Source of the DNA: Psychrobacter piscatorii
Lineage (GTDB): Bacteria > Pseudomonadota > Gammaproteobacteria > Pseudomonadales > Moraxellaceae
DNA: 64,000 nucleotides
NCBI RefSeq assembly: GCF_001444505.1
Contig: NZ_LNDJ01000074.1
Location: forward strand, 1-64,000
Reading direction: 5' to 3'
Under the pieces are notes generated by a model. The model was not told the DNA's origin. It saw nothing but the letters and a program-made list of their open reading frames with translations, and did no database searches. Positions 26,752 to 36,121 of the stretch are shown in pieces. The position numbers were made by a program, and so were the translations under genes. Each line of letters opens with the position of its first letter. The stretch's first letter is position 1.

Positions 26752-28638
26752 TTAGCGCTCAACTTGGCTTACGTCGCGCACAGCGCCAGTGTCCGCACTG
26801 GTCGTCATTGCAGCATAAGCACGTAATGCCGGCGAGACATGACGATCACGACTGACGGGTTTCCATGCGTCGCGACCGCGTGCTTCCATAGCTTCTCGGC
26901 GTGCGGCTAAGTCTGCATCACTGACTTGTATGTTGATAGTACGATTTGGAATGTCGATGTGAATGCTATCGCCTTCTTCAACCAGACCAATGGCACCGCC
27001 TTCAGCAGCTTCTGGGCTAGCATGACCGATTGATAGACCGGATGTGCCACCAGAAAAACGACCATCAGTGAGTAGGGCGCATTCTTTACCCAAACCTTTT
27101 GACTTCAGATACGTCGTTGGATAGAGCATCTCTTGCATACCAGGGCCACCTTTAGGGCCCTCATAGCGGATGATGACCACATCGCCTGCAACGATTTTGT
27201 CGTCTAAAACTGCAGCAACCGCATCATCTTGTGATTCAAAAATACGTGCGCGACCGGTAAAGGTTAAGATACTCTCATCGACACCAGCGGTTTTGACCAC
27301 GCAGCCACGCTCGGCAATATTGCCATACAGTACAGCCAATCCACCATCTGCAGAGTAGGCGTGTTCGGCACTACGGATACAACCTGACTCACGGTTGACG
27401 TCAAGGTTTGACCACTCTTTTGATTGTGAAAACGCCTCGGTGGTGCGAACGCCACCCGGTGCAGCAAGGAAGCGCGCGCGTGCCTCATGGTTATCATGAT
27501 TCATGATGTCCCATTTATCAATCGCTTCTTTCATTGTCGTACTATGGATAGTCGGCACGTCAGTTTTCAACAATCCCGCACGATCAAGTTCAGCCAACAA
27601 GGCAAAGACACCGCCCGCACGATGCACGTCTTCCATATGGAATTTTTGTGAGGCAGGGGCTACTTTTGCTAGGCATGGCACACCGCGGCTTAGACGGTCA
27701 ATATCAGCCATTTTAAAATCAATCTCAGCTTCATTGGCCGCAGCAAGTAGATGCAAGATGGTATTGGTTGAACCCCCCATGGCAATATCTAAGCTCATTG
27801 CGTTCTCAAAAGCGGCTTTGGTCGCGATTGAGCGTGGTAATACTGAATCATCATCTTGCTCGTAGCGACGTTTCGCAAGCGAGACAATAGTGCGTCCCGC
27901 TTCCAAAAACAGCTCACGGCGTAGTGAATGAGTAGCGAGTAGCGAGCCATTACCCGGTAGGGCCAAGCCTAACGCTTCGGTCAAGCAGTTCATCGAGTTG
28001 GCAGTGAACATCCCAGAGCACGAGCCGCAAGTCGGGCAAGCTGAGGCTTCGATAGTAGCCACATCCTCATCACTGATGCTGTCATCAGCTGCGTCCATCA
28101 TTGCATCAACGAGGTCAAGCTTACGAACGGCACTGTTATCATTACTATCGGTATTGTGACTCTTACCGACGGTACTGGCTAGGATTTTGCCCGCTTCCAT
28201 TGGGCCACCTGAAATAAATACCACAGGTATGTTAAGACGCATTGCCGCCATCAGCATACCGGGGGTGATTTTGTCACAGTTAGAAATACAAACTAGCGCA
28301 TCTGCACAGTGGGCATTGACCATATACTCGACAGAATCAGCGATCAAATCACGGCTTGGTAGCGAGTACAACATACCGCTATGGCCCATCGCAATACCAT
28401 CATCGACCGCAATGGTATTGAACTCTTTTGCAACGCCGCCTGCTTGCTCAATCTCGCGGGCGACCAGTTGGCCAAGATCTTTTAGATGTACATGACCGGG
28501 TACGAATTGGGTAAAAGAGTTAGCAATTGCAATGATTGGCTTGCCAAAGTCGCCGTCAGTCATGCCGGTGGCACGCCATAATGCGCGCGCGCCTGCCATA
28601 TTACGACCGCCGGTAGAGGTTTTTGAGCGATAATCCAT
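26752..28638 (-). CDS. ilvD: dihydroxy-acid dehydratase IlvD
   Basis: A 628-residue Fe-S enzyme that dehydrates 2,3-dihydroxy acids in valine, isoleucine and leucine synthesis. The start [20 protein letters not shown] equals family N-termini and has AAGGA six bases upstream; the frame is open to 28680 but that extension is not conserved. Cluster-ligand cysteines are in [12 protein letters not shown] and [18 protein letters not shown]. The C-terminal [15 protein letters not shown] block is intact. A short insert ([13 protein letters not shown]) is at about 170. No other ilv gene is adjacent, so it stands alone, with a terminator downstream. Confidence 0.96.
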   Translation of the reverse strand: MDYRSKTSTGGRNMAGARALWRATGMTDGDFGKPIIAIANSFTQFVPGHVHLKDLGQLVAREIEQAGGVAKEFNTIAVDDGIAMGHSGMLYSLPSRDLIADSVEYMVNAHCADALVCISNCDKITPGMLMAAMRLNIPVVFISGGPMEAGKILASTVGKSHNTDSNDNSAVRKLDLVDAMMDAADDSISDEDVATIEASACPTCGSCSGMFTANSMNCLTEALGLALPGNGSLLATHSLRRELFLEAGRTIVSLAKRRYEQDDDSVLPRSIATKAAFENAMSLDIAMGGSTNTILHLLAAANEAEIDFKMADIDRLSRGVPCLAKVAPASQKFHMEDVHRAGGVFALLAELDRAGLLKTDVPTIHSTTMKEAIDKWDIMNHDNHEARARFLAAPGGVRTTEAFSQSKEWSNLDVNRESGCIRSAEHAYSADGGLAVLYGNIAERGCVVKTAGVDESILTFTGRARIFESQDDAVAAVLDDKIVAGDVVIIRYEGPKGGPGMQEMLYPTTYLKSKGLGKECALLTDGRFSGGTSGLSIGHASPEAAEGGAIGLVEEGDSIHIDIPNRTINIQVSDADLAARREAMEARGRDAWKPVSRDRHVSPALRAYAAMTTSADTGAVRDVSQVER

Positions 28639-28830
28639 GTGATATTCCTTACAAATAGGCGGGGTTGTTAAAATCTGCACCCTCAGTTCTGATAAGGATA
28701 GTGTGCTTTTTATAGAGGGTGAGGACTAGTGAATAATACTAATTCGTTACCATACCATTAGATATGAATAATAAAAAATCATGTGCCAATAATAATGATG
28801 TTATAACCATAAAAGATGGGTAAAAATGGA

Positions 28831-29592
28831 CTATTCAAGACGCGCTAAGATGGCTTTTTCAAACCAAGGTAACTCAGCTTTGTCTACTTCTAATTTGGTA
28901 ATAGTTGCCAATGCATGAGTCGCCAGTAGTTGTTGATAGTCACCACTTGCCTCAATCGTCAATAGCGATTCGGCAGGTAGCTCTTGCGTATTAGGGTTTT
29001 GCTCGTCAATACTGATTAATGTCTGCTTGTTATTCTTATAAAGGACGTCTACACGACCAAAAAACTGCCAGTCTTCAAAAGCGGCAATAATAGCGTCGGC
29101 GGCATCCTTAGTATAGATTTGCTGCGTCTTTTTGCCCGTATTGGTCCAATGCAGACGAACGGCTAACTGCAATGCCTCACTAAATACCACCAATGAGCCC
29201 ATAATTTTTACATGCCAAGGACTGGTCAGCAGCTCCTCGTCAATGCCAATTAATTGAGCCGCTTCACGAGCGGACATAGGTGTATTGAATTGAAGCAGTA
29301 ATTCAGGTGTAAGCGGATGCGACCGCTTGACGGCATCGTCTAAGCTATCATAATGATATAGAAAAGGTAGTGGCAAATCTTGCGTGACGGTCTTTTTGAT
29401 GATTTTACAGTTGTGTATCTGCCAGCTAATCGCCTTGTCAGTCAAAGCTTCTGCTAAGATGATAGCGTTTGGATCGATAGTTTGAGTACTGCTTTCACTC
29501 TCAATATCAGAGTGTTCTTCCTTATTATCAAGGGTTATAGCAGCATTATCCATATCTGTTTGAGTTGGCAAAGTAGACGAATCCATAAACAT
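28831..29592 (-). CDS. unrecognised cytoplasmic protein
   Basis: A 253-residue protein that I do not recognise. Residues 1-45 are acidic and low-complexity. The rest is a mixed alpha/beta sequence with no membrane helix, no signal peptide and no Cys-rich motif. A conserved-looking core runs from SWQIHNCKIIKK through HPLTPELLLQFNTPMSAREAAQLIGIDEELL, and a second from SPWHVKIMGSLVVFSEALQLAVRLHW. No good Shine-Dalgarno precedes the ATG; a second ATG two codons on is possible. It is 192 bp upstream of ilvD on the same strand and divergent from the HIT gene. Codon use looks like its neighbours. Confidence 0.7.
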   Translation of the reverse strand: MFMDSSTLPTQTDMDNAAITLDNKEEHSDIESESSTQTIDPNAIILAEALTDKAISWQIHNCKIIKKTVTQDLPLPFLYHYDSLDDAVKRSHPLTPELLLQFNTPMSAREAAQLIGIDEELLTSPWHVKIMGSLVVFSEALQLAVRLHWTNTGKKTQQIYTKDAADAIIAAFEDWQFFGRVDVLYKNNKQTLISIDEQNPNTQELPAESLLTIEASGDYQQLLATHALATITKLEVDKAELPWFEKAILARLE

Positions 29593-29809
29593 AGCGTTAT
29601 TAAAGTAGAGGGTTAATATAACATTTTAAGGGCATGGCCCGCCAATAAATTAGTGGGATAAGCTAGGGAGTGTACAGCTTGATTTTATCAACGACGGAAA
29701 TGATAGCAACTTGTACTAAACTTATATTTCGTCCACTATATGACAAGCGCTCTAAACCATTTTAAAAGCTGTTAAGCATCCAACAATCAAATAATCAAAG
29801 GAAAAAATA

Positions 29810-30253
29810 ATGACTGAAGTAAATCAAAAGACTGCTTATGATGACAATAATATTTTTGCCAAAATGTTAGATGGTGATATTCCTTGTCATAAAGTCTATG
29901 AAGACGACAAAACCCTTGCTTTTATGGATATCATGCCGCAAGCCGAAGGTCATGTATTGGTGATACCTAAGCAAAAAGCGGTAGATTTGGTAGATCTTGA
30001 GCCAGAGTATGCCGCTGCTGTCCTGATGACTTCTAAAAAGGTTGTGCAAGCACAGCGTCAAGTGTTTGAGCGTGAAGGCGTTATTCAGATGCAGTTGAAT
30101 GGCTCACAAGCCGGTCAAACGGTTTTTCATTATCATGTGCATTTGATTCCATCGAGTATTCATGAGTTAGGACGTCATGCAGTAACGCAGGCGGATCAAG
30201 GTGAGCTTGCAGATATTGCTCGGCGACTTGCTACAGCTATTAGTGCTGCCTGA
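29810..30253 (+). CDS. HIT family nucleotide hydrolase/transferase
   Basis: A 147-residue histidine-triad protein of the Hint branch. The triad is HYHVHLIP near the C-terminus, and NIFAKMLDGDIPCHKVYEDD with AFMDIMPQAEGHVLVIPK forms the nucleotide-binding front. Such proteins cleave nucleoside phosphoramidates or related AMP compounds. AAAGGA precedes the ATG. It is a single gene with a clear terminator. Confidence 0.93.
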   Translation: MTEVNQKTAYDDNNIFAKMLDGDIPCHKVYEDDKTLAFMDIMPQAEGHVLVIPKQKAVDLVDLEPEYAAAVLMTSKKVVQAQRQVFEREGVIQMQLNGSQAGQTVFHYHVHLIPSSIHELGRHAVTQADQGELADIARRLATAISAA

Positions 30254-30297
30254 TATCGAGGCATAAATTGCTAGGATGATAGGTATATAAGATTGAA

Positions 30298-30323
30298 GGG
30301 CAACTAACAAGTTGCCTTTTTTA
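30298..30323 (+). terminator. intrinsic terminator after HIT gene
   Basis: GGGCAACT pairs with AGTTGCC around an AACA loop, then six T. Confidence 0.92.
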
Positions 30324-30365
30324 TTGCCTAGTAATCATTGTGTAATAAACGTTAAGTTATTGTTG

Positions 30366-30501
30366 TAAACACGCGTTTATCTTGGGATTTGGCTAAAGTT
30401 TATGTTACATAGTATTCCCATCTATACAGAATGCGTCGGTATTATTGCTAACGTGCTGTTTTAATATTGATGACATCTATTGTTTGTAGATTGATATCTA
30501 C
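30366..30501. promoter_or_regulatory. candidate operators upstream of the BCCT transporter
   Basis: Two symmetric elements lie in the 247-bp leader between the HIT terminator and the transporter: TAAAC-ACGC-GTTTA at 30366-30379 and GTAGAT-TGAT-ATCTAC at 30486-30501. Osmolyte transporters of this type are often repressed by BetI-like proteins, but no betI is present here and I cannot match either element to a known site. Nothing else is seen in the 30254-30570 gap. Confidence 0.3.
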
Positions 30502-30570
30502 TATGTTGATGAGTATCAGGGATATGATTCTTTATCACTTATTTTTACGGATTTGAGGATACCACTGCTT

Positions 30571-32616
30571 ATGAGTAACGGTTCACGCTCTACCATTTTA
30601 TTGCCGGTTTTTATACCTGCAGCGGTCATTATGCTGCTGCTAGTCATCGGTACCGCGATCGATCCTGAGGCAGCGGGTGCTCTGTTCAGTGATGTGCTTA
30701 GTTTTACGACTGAGACATTCGGCTGGTTTTATATGCTGGCAGTGGCCCTGTTTTTGATGTTCATTATCGTACTGGCGTTTTCGTCTTATGGCAGTATCAA
30801 GCTGGGTCCTGATCATGCTGAGGCGGAGTACGGATTCCTTGAATGGTTTGCCATGCTATTTTCGGCAGGCTACGGGATTGCGCTACTGTTTTATGGAGTA
30901 GCGGAACCAGTGATGCATTTTTCTAGTCCGCCAATGTCGGATCCTCAGACCATTGCGGCGGCAAAAGAGGCGATGCAAATTGCGTATTTCCATTGGGGTT
31001 TTCATATTTGGGCGATTTATGGTGTTGTTGGTTTATCACTGGCGTATTTTGCGTTTCGTCATGGTCTACCATTATCAATACGCTCGACACTGTATCCGAT
31101 TATTGGTGACAGGATTCATGGCCCTATCGGTCATACGGTCGATGTGTTTGCGATATTGGGTACGATGTTCGGTATTGCTACCAGTCTTGGCCTGTCAGTG
31201 TCGCAGATTAATGCAGGTCTAAACTACTTGTTACCTGATATTATCCCCGTGAATACGTCCGTACAGGTGATTGCCATTGCATTAGTGACATCAGCAGCAC
31301 TGGTGTCCGTATTGGCAGGGATGGACAAAGGGGTAAAACGCTTGTCTATTCTAAATATGGTATTGGCAACTGCGCTGATGGTGTTTGTATTTGTAGTAGG
31401 GCCGACGATCTTTATCCTAAATGCCTTTATGGAAAATACGGGTAGTTATTTGGGTAATATCGTTGAGCGTACCTTTAGCTTACAAGCGTACGAGAATAGC
31501 GATTGGATCGGTAGCTGGACCTTGTTTATCTTTGCATGGACGATTGCATGGGCGCCTTTTGTCGGTCTGTTTATTGCCAAGATTAGCCGTGGTCGTACCA
31601 TCCGGGAGTTTGTACTCGGTGTGATGTTGGTGCCAACGTTCTTTACGTTCTTTTGGTTTTCGGTGTTTGGTGATACTGCCCTACATATGATTATGGTCGA
31701 TGGCTATAACTCACTCATCAGCGAGGTACAAAACAACCAAGCGATTGCTTTATTTAAATTATTAGAGCGGTTACCGTTTACCGAATTTGTGTCGTCATTG
31801 ACTATTTTGTTGATTATTACGTTTTTTGTGACGTCATCGGATTCTGGCTCATTGGTGATCGATTCGCTAGCGGCTGGCGGGCGTAGTGATACGCCATGGT
31901 GGCAGCGCAGCTTTTGGGTAGTGACTGAAGGGGCGGTTGCCGCGGTGCTTTTGATTGCAGGCGGTCTCACAGCGCTGCAAACGGCAGCAATCGTTAGTGC
32001 ACTACCATTTGCGATTATCATTCTGATCTCCATGTTCGGTATGTGGCGCGCATTGCGTATCGAGGGACATCGTAATCAAAGCCTCGATCAAAATAACAAA
32101 CTACCGCCGCACTTGCTTAAACCGTCTGCATGGCGTGAGCGTATTGATTATATGACCGACAAGCCCACACGTGAAAAGGTCTTGAACTACATCAAAGAAG
32201 TGGTGATGCCCTCGATGATGGAAGTGTCGTCTAAATTTGCAGAAACAGGTTGGACGACTGAGGTCAATTATGACGCGGTCAATAACCGTGCCGTGCTTGA
32301 GTTGCAACGTGGTGACGATGTCGAGTTTTGGTATGAAGTGCGCTTGTCTGAACATGAAGCGCCTGATTATTATACTGAAAGCAGCGCCGACACCTTGCCG
32401 CAAGAACACCATCACCGTGCTGAGGTGTATCTACGTCGTGGTGGTCAGACCTATGACTTATACGGCTACAAATCTGAATCAGTGATCAATGACATTATCG
32501 ATCAGTTTGAGAAGTATTTACATTTCCTTAATGTATCGCCTGATAGCCTACCGTGGCGTATGCAAGCGCATGATGATGACATCACGCTAGAGCAGGGCAG
32601 TGTGCTTGATAAATAA
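30571..32616 (+). CDS. BCCT family choline/betaine transporter (BetT-like)
   Basis: A 681-residue transporter with 12 helices in about residues 10-510 and a soluble C-terminal domain of about 170 residues, as in BetT. The unwound-helix motif GIATSLGLSVSQINAGL resembles E. coli BetT (proton-coupled choline) rather than the sodium-type GMGIG of BetP; the signature WTIAWAPFVGLFIAKISRGRT is complete. The ATG at 30571 has TGAGGAT ten bases upstream; a TTG at 30553 is less likely. The C-terminal tail in BetT-type proteins senses osmotic stress. No betA or betB lies adjacent. A hairpin terminator directly follows, touching the next gene. Confidence 0.92.
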   Translation: MSNGSRSTILLPVFIPAAVIMLLLVIGTAIDPEAAGALFSDVLSFTTETFGWFYMLAVALFLMFIIVLAFSSYGSIKLGPDHAEAEYGFLEWFAMLFSAGYGIALLFYGVAEPVMHFSSPPMSDPQTIAAAKEAMQIAYFHWGFHIWAIYGVVGLSLAYFAFRHGLPLSIRSTLYPIIGDRIHGPIGHTVDVFAILGTMFGIATSLGLSVSQINAGLNYLLPDIIPVNTSVQVIAIALVTSAALVSVLAGMDKGVKRLSILNMVLATALMVFVFVVGPTIFILNAFMENTGSYLGNIVERTFSLQAYENSDWIGSWTLFIFAWTIAWAPFVGLFIAKISRGRTIREFVLGVMLVPTFFTFFWFSVFGDTALHMIMVDGYNSLISEVQNNQAIALFKLLERLPFTEFVSSLTILLIITFFVTSSDSGSLVIDSLAAGGRSDTPWWQRSFWVVTEGAVAAVLLIAGGLTALQTAAIVSALPFAIIILISMFGMWRALRIEGHRNQSLDQNNKLPPHLLKPSAWRERIDYMTDKPTREKVLNYIKEVVMPSMMEVSSKFAETGWTTEVNYDAVNNRAVLELQRGDDVEFWYEVRLSEHEAPDYYTESSADTLPQEHHHRAEVYLRRGGQTYDLYGYKSESVINDIIDQFEKYLHFLNVSPDSLPWRMQAHDDDITLEQGSVLDK

Positions 32617-32700
32617 TGCATGGCATGTATCAAAAATGAGTAATGCTTATGCAAGCTATTCACGTTAATCGCTTGCAATAAATGTAAGAATCCTTAGAAT

Positions 32701-32735
32701 AACGGCTTGTTTTCCTTACAAATCAAGCCGTTTTT
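32701..32735 (+). terminator. intrinsic terminator abutting the dusB start codon
   Basis: AACGGCTTG pairs with CAAGCCGTT around a 14-base loop, followed by seven T that run directly into ATG at 32738. It should end the BCCT transcript, and the hairpin occupies the place where a dusB ribosome binding site would be. Confidence 0.88.
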
Positions 32736-32737
32736 TT

Positions 32738-33769
32738 ATGTCTATTGATTCTCCTGTGTTACCTTCATCCTCGACTTTGTCCGACCATCCATTGTTGCAG
32801 CCATTGAACATAGGTGGTCTGACGATTGAAAACCGTTTGATGGTCGCACCGATGGCGGGCGTGACGGACAATCCTTTTCGCCGATTGTGCAAATCATTTG
32901 GCGCAGGTCATGCGGTCAGCGAGATGATCATCGCTGATACGGCACTTTATGCACGCAAAAAATCCCTATATCGTGCCAATTTCGACAATGAGATTGCGCC
33001 TATTTCTGCACAGATAGCAGGCGCAGAGCCAGACAAATTGGCTGAAGCGGCTCGTTATCAAATCGATAATGGCGCGCAGATTATCGATATCAATATGGGC
33101 TGTCCGGCCAAAAAAGTCTGCCGTAAGCTGGCAGGCTCAGCGCTGCTGCAAGATGAGGATCTAGTAGCAAGATTGCTTGATGCTGCAGTCAATGCCGTTG
33201 ATGCGCCTGTCACACTAAAGACACGATTGGGGTTTGAAAACGGTCGTGAAAACATTCTACGAGTCGCCAAGCGGGCAGAGCAAGCAGGTATTGCCGCGAT
33301 TGCGATTCATGGGCGTACGCGCGAGGATATGTATACGGGCGAGGCGCGTTATGAGTTAATACGCGAAGTCAAAGACAGCATTAGCATTCCTGTCATTGCG
33401 AATGGCGATATCGATAGCGCGCAAAAAGCGCAGCATGTCTATGAGCTGACAGGATGCGATGCAGTGATGATTGGACGAGCCGCACAAGGTCAGCCGTGGA
33501 TATTTCGTGATATTGAGCATTTTTTGCGCACAGGTGACGTGCTTGATGCCCCAAGTGTGAGCGAGATTAAGGAAGTTGTACTGGCGCATTTGCAAGAGCT
33601 GTATGACTTTTACGGCGAGTACTCCGGCTGCCGTATCGCCCGCAAGCATATTGCGTGGTATACGACAGGCATCCCCAACTCCAACGCCTTCCGTCAAGCG
33701 ATGTATGGCGAGGAGAGTACAGCAGGGCAGTTCCGCGTGGTTGAGCGTTTTTTGCAGACGCATGAGTAG
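32738..33769 (+). CDS. dusB: tRNA-dihydrouridine synthase DusB
   Basis: A 343-residue FMN enzyme that reduces specific uridines in the tRNA D-loop. Seen: MVAPMAGVTDNPFRRL, NMGCPAKKVCRKLAGSALL with the catalytic Cys, HGRTREDMYTG, ANGDID and MIGRAAQGQPWIF. The nominal ATG at 32738 sits directly after the T-run of a terminator and has no Shine-Dalgarno; TTG codons within the next about 17 codons, before LQPLNIGGLTIENR, are alternative starts. dusB is commonly followed by fis; here a broken DUF1622 gene follows on the other strand instead. Confidence 0.93.
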   Translation: MSIDSPVLPSSSTLSDHPLLQPLNIGGLTIENRLMVAPMAGVTDNPFRRLCKSFGAGHAVSEMIIADTALYARKKSLYRANFDNEIAPISAQIAGAEPDKLAEAARYQIDNGAQIIDINMGCPAKKVCRKLAGSALLQDEDLVARLLDAAVNAVDAPVTLKTRLGFENGRENILRVAKRAEQAGIAAIAIHGRTREDMYTGEARYELIREVKDSISIPVIANGDIDSAQKAQHVYELTGCDAVMIGRAAQGQPWIFRDIEHFLRTGDVLDAPSVSEIKEVVLAHLQELYDFYGEYSGCRIARKHIAWYTTGIPNSNAFRQAMYGEESTAGQFRVVERFLQTHE

Positions 33770-33845
33770 TAATGATCTGTACAGTTTCATCACGCTTATC
33801 ATAAGCATAAATCACTGATACGTCTTTTAATCCTGTTGATTCAAG

Positions 33846-34243
33846 CTATATTTTATCAACAGGTGTGGCTTCATTAAAAGGCATAGCATCAGGGTTTTTC
33901 TCAGATGTTGGCTTTTCTTTTTGCCAAGGGAATCAGCCTTCTAGCTCAACTTGTAGTGATAAACTCAAAAACGTACGAATAAGCACGAGAATACCCAATA
34001 CTGAGACGCTGCGTAATGTCGGCTCTGTTGCCATAATGTCTGCGGCAATCAGTACCTCAAGTCCCAAAAGAATGGATTTGCCAACGGTCTGCCTGCTCTC
34101 TACATAGGTATTATGGTTCAGGCCGCCCGATATCCGAAATGCTTTATAAAAAGCAAAGAGAGTCCAAAGAACATAATCAAGACACCAATGACTTCGACTA
34201 TCTTGGCAATCAAGTCAATATAGTGGGTTAGGTTTCCGATCAA
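33846..34243 (-). pseudogene. DUF1622 membrane protein, broken by a frameshift and a stop
   Basis: On the minus strand a TTG start at 34243 with AGAGGAGA seven bases upstream begins MIGNLTHYIDLIAKIVEV, one membrane helix (GVLIMFFGLSLLFI), then meets TGA at 34120-34118. The reading continues one frame over as NHNTYVESRQTVGKSILLGL, then IAADIMATEPTLRSVSVLGI, a typical DUF1622 core with a second helix. Adding one G to the GGG run at 34126-34128 restores a smooth YRGGLNHNTY join. A second lesion, TGA at 33935-33933, stands where families usually have Arg after ELEG; the frame then runs on through FPWQKEKP to TAG at 33846. DUF1622 function is unknown. Two independent lesions argue against a mere sequencing error. 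Confidence 0.8.
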
Positions 34244-34442
34244 AATAACGTCTCCTCTGTATCAGTCAGCAAAAAGTATGGCGCTAAATATCGTCACTAT
34301 TATATGATGATATATCACTATAAACCTCTAAAACCGTCAAGTTAACTATCAGCTATTGGTGTTTTGTTCACTGTATGCGATATTTTTTTGCTATGCTGTA
34401 AACGAATATTCATTGGCATAGGACAGACAAAAAGGACTTTTT

Positions 34443-35330
34443 ATGGCTAATCCCTCAAAAAAAGCAATAACAAAAGCAGTAAAAGGCAAGAATATTATCA
34501 TTACGGGTGCATCAAGTGGTATTGGCGAGCGTACGGCTTTTTTATTAAGTGAGTGCGGGGCGCATGTTATTTTGTTGGCGCGTACTAAAGACAAACTAAA
34601 AACCGTCAAAGAAAATATTGAAATATTGGGTGGCAGGGCCAGTTATTATCCATGTGACCTCACCAATATGGATGAGATTGAAAAAATCAGCGAACAAATT
34701 CTTGCTGATTTTAAACATGTGGATGTATTGGTCAATAATGCTGGTCGTTCGATTCGCCGTTCGGTACATGAGTCGGTCAACCGTTTTCATGACTTTGAGC
34801 GCACCATGGAGATCAATTATTTTGGCGCGGTCAAAATTATTCTTGGTTTCTTGCCGACGATGATTAACCGCCAAACGGGTCAAGTTGTCAATATCTCTTC
34901 GATTGGGGTATTGGCCAACAGCCCTCGTTTTGCTGCGTATGTGGCGTCAAAATCTGCGTTAGATGCGTTTAGTCGTTGCTTAGCCGCGGAAGTCAAAGGC
35001 GATAATATCAAGGTCACCAATATCTTTATGCCCTTGGTACGTACTCCTATGATCGCCCCAACCAAGCTATACCGTTATATGCCAGCTTTGATGCCTGATG
35101 AAGCTGCGCTCATGGTCGCAAAAGCCATTGTCCATAAGCCAAACAGTATCGCCAGTAATATGGGCAAATTCGCCTCAGCCACTTATTCGTTGGTGCCAGC
35201 ATTTAACGTTGGTATTCAATCAATTGGTTATCGTATCTTCCCAAGTTCGACAGCGGCGCAAACGACTGATAGCAAGCCTAACTTTGCTCAGCGTGCCTTT
35301 GCCAGAATTCTCCCTGGTGAGCATCACTAA
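34443..35330 (+). CDS. acr1: Acr1-like fatty acyl-CoA reductase (SDR)
   Basis: A 295-residue short-chain dehydrogenase very close to Acinetobacter Acr1, which reduces fatty acyl-CoA to the aldehyde for wax ester synthesis. Seen: TGASSGIG at 21-28, NNAG at 98-101, the catalytic Ser in VNISSIGVLAN, Tyr166 and Lys170 in YVASK, and Acr1-like blocks such as AGRSIRRSVHES, RFHDFERTM, MPLVRTPMIAPTK and the ending ARILPGEHH. The match is by recall of the Acr1 sequence, not a search. AAGGA precedes the ATG. It is monocistronic with its own terminator; an aldehyde dehydrogenase lies 4 kb away. No wax ester synthase (wsd/atfA) is in the window. Confidence 0.87.
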   Translation: MANPSKKAITKAVKGKNIIITGASSGIGERTAFLLSECGAHVILLARTKDKLKTVKENIEILGGRASYYPCDLTNMDEIEKISEQILADFKHVDVLVNNAGRSIRRSVHESVNRFHDFERTMEINYFGAVKIILGFLPTMINRQTGQVVNISSIGVLANSPRFAAYVASKSALDAFSRCLAAEVKGDNIKVTNIFMPLVRTPMIAPTKLYRYMPALMPDEAALMVAKAIVHKPNSIASNMGKFASATYSLVPAFNVGIQSIGYRIFPSSTAAQTTDSKPNFAQRAFARILPGEHH

Positions 35331-35360
35331 GATAGGTTTACTCTCAATTATTACGAAAAC

Positions 35361-35389
35361 AAAAAAAGGATATGATGGTATCCTTTTTT
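35361..35389 (+). terminator. intrinsic terminator after acr1
   Basis: AAAAAAGGATA pairs with TATCCTTTTTT around a six-base loop. Confidence 0.9.
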
Positions 35390-35644
35390 AATGCTCTATC
35401 TATTTGTATTAATGTTCCTATAATATAAATAGGTAAGGCGTTAGTAGCCTTTTATTCTTAGCAATTTGCTTCGGTTAAAGTTTATTTGCCATAATCCACC
35501 TTTATGCGCAGAATGGGCGGTACCCTAGTGAGGACTTGAATGTTTGGCTGTAAACTATACACACTGGTTAATTAGGATATCAAAATATTGGGAATGTACT
35601 TCTGAGTGTACAAAACGTTAGATTCTCAAGCTTAAGATCAGCTA
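35390..35644. other. gene-free spacer between acr1 and the immunity-like genes
   Basis: AT-rich, convergent spacer. No open frame, RNA gene or clear repeat was seen; a weak AGGCGTTAGTAGCCT hairpin near 35437 lacks a T-run. Confidence 0.4.
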
Positions 35645-36013
35645 TCACCAATAATCCTGCTCTGCTTTATTAAGCCATTCGTTAAAGTTTTCACAAATCA
35701 TATGGAAAGGTAAGTCACTAAGGTCAACCACAATTATCTTTGGGTCACCTGAGTGATCATCTCCATCGAAGTATGCCGCCCAATCACCATTTTTGGCTAA
35801 AGGCACTAAGTTAAGCCTTTCAATTTTATGGTTTCTCAATCTATATAATAACTTACCGCCATCTGTTTCAGAATCTACAAACCACCATTGAAAATATTCA
35901 TCGGACTGTACCGTTTTAGTGCAGTTTGCTAATTGTAGATAACGAGCAGGATAGATGAATCCATCAGGCAGTATCTTTATTGGGTAGGGCTTAAAGCTTT
36001 TTTGTTTGATCAT
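35645..36013 (-). CDS. small SMI1/KNR4 (SUKH)-like protein, possible immunity protein
   Basis: A 122-residue soluble protein. Patterns such as GFIYPARYLQLA near the start, EYFQWWFVD, NGDWAAYFDGDDHSGDPKIIVVDL and the ending FNEWLNKAEQDYW fit the SUKH fold, a family often serving as immunity to secreted or contact-dependent toxins. No toxin gene is adjacent, so it would be an orphan. AGAGG lies eleven bases before the ATG. Next to it is a second small AT-rich gene of the same type of context. The family call is from pattern only and could be wrong; function is inference. Confidence 0.55.
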   Translation of the reverse strand: MIKQKSFKPYPIKILPDGFIYPARYLQLANCTKTVQSDEYFQWWFVDSETDGGKLLYRLRNHKIERLNLVPLAKNGDWAAYFDGDDHSGDPKIIVVDLSDLPFHMICENFNEWLNKAEQDYW

Positions 36014-36121
36014 TACTTTATTACCTCTGGATCATGTTGATCGATGCGCTATACAGTCACTGAACTTCAATCACATAGGTTAATAACAAAATATCGAAAA
36101 ATGCTCACTACACGTTTGATT

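Noticed and set aside
33865-34107. 80-residue plus-strand open frame after dusB
   Set aside because: It is the antisense shadow of the broken DUF1622 gene on the minus strand; the minus-strand translation has helices and family-like sequence, this one has not.
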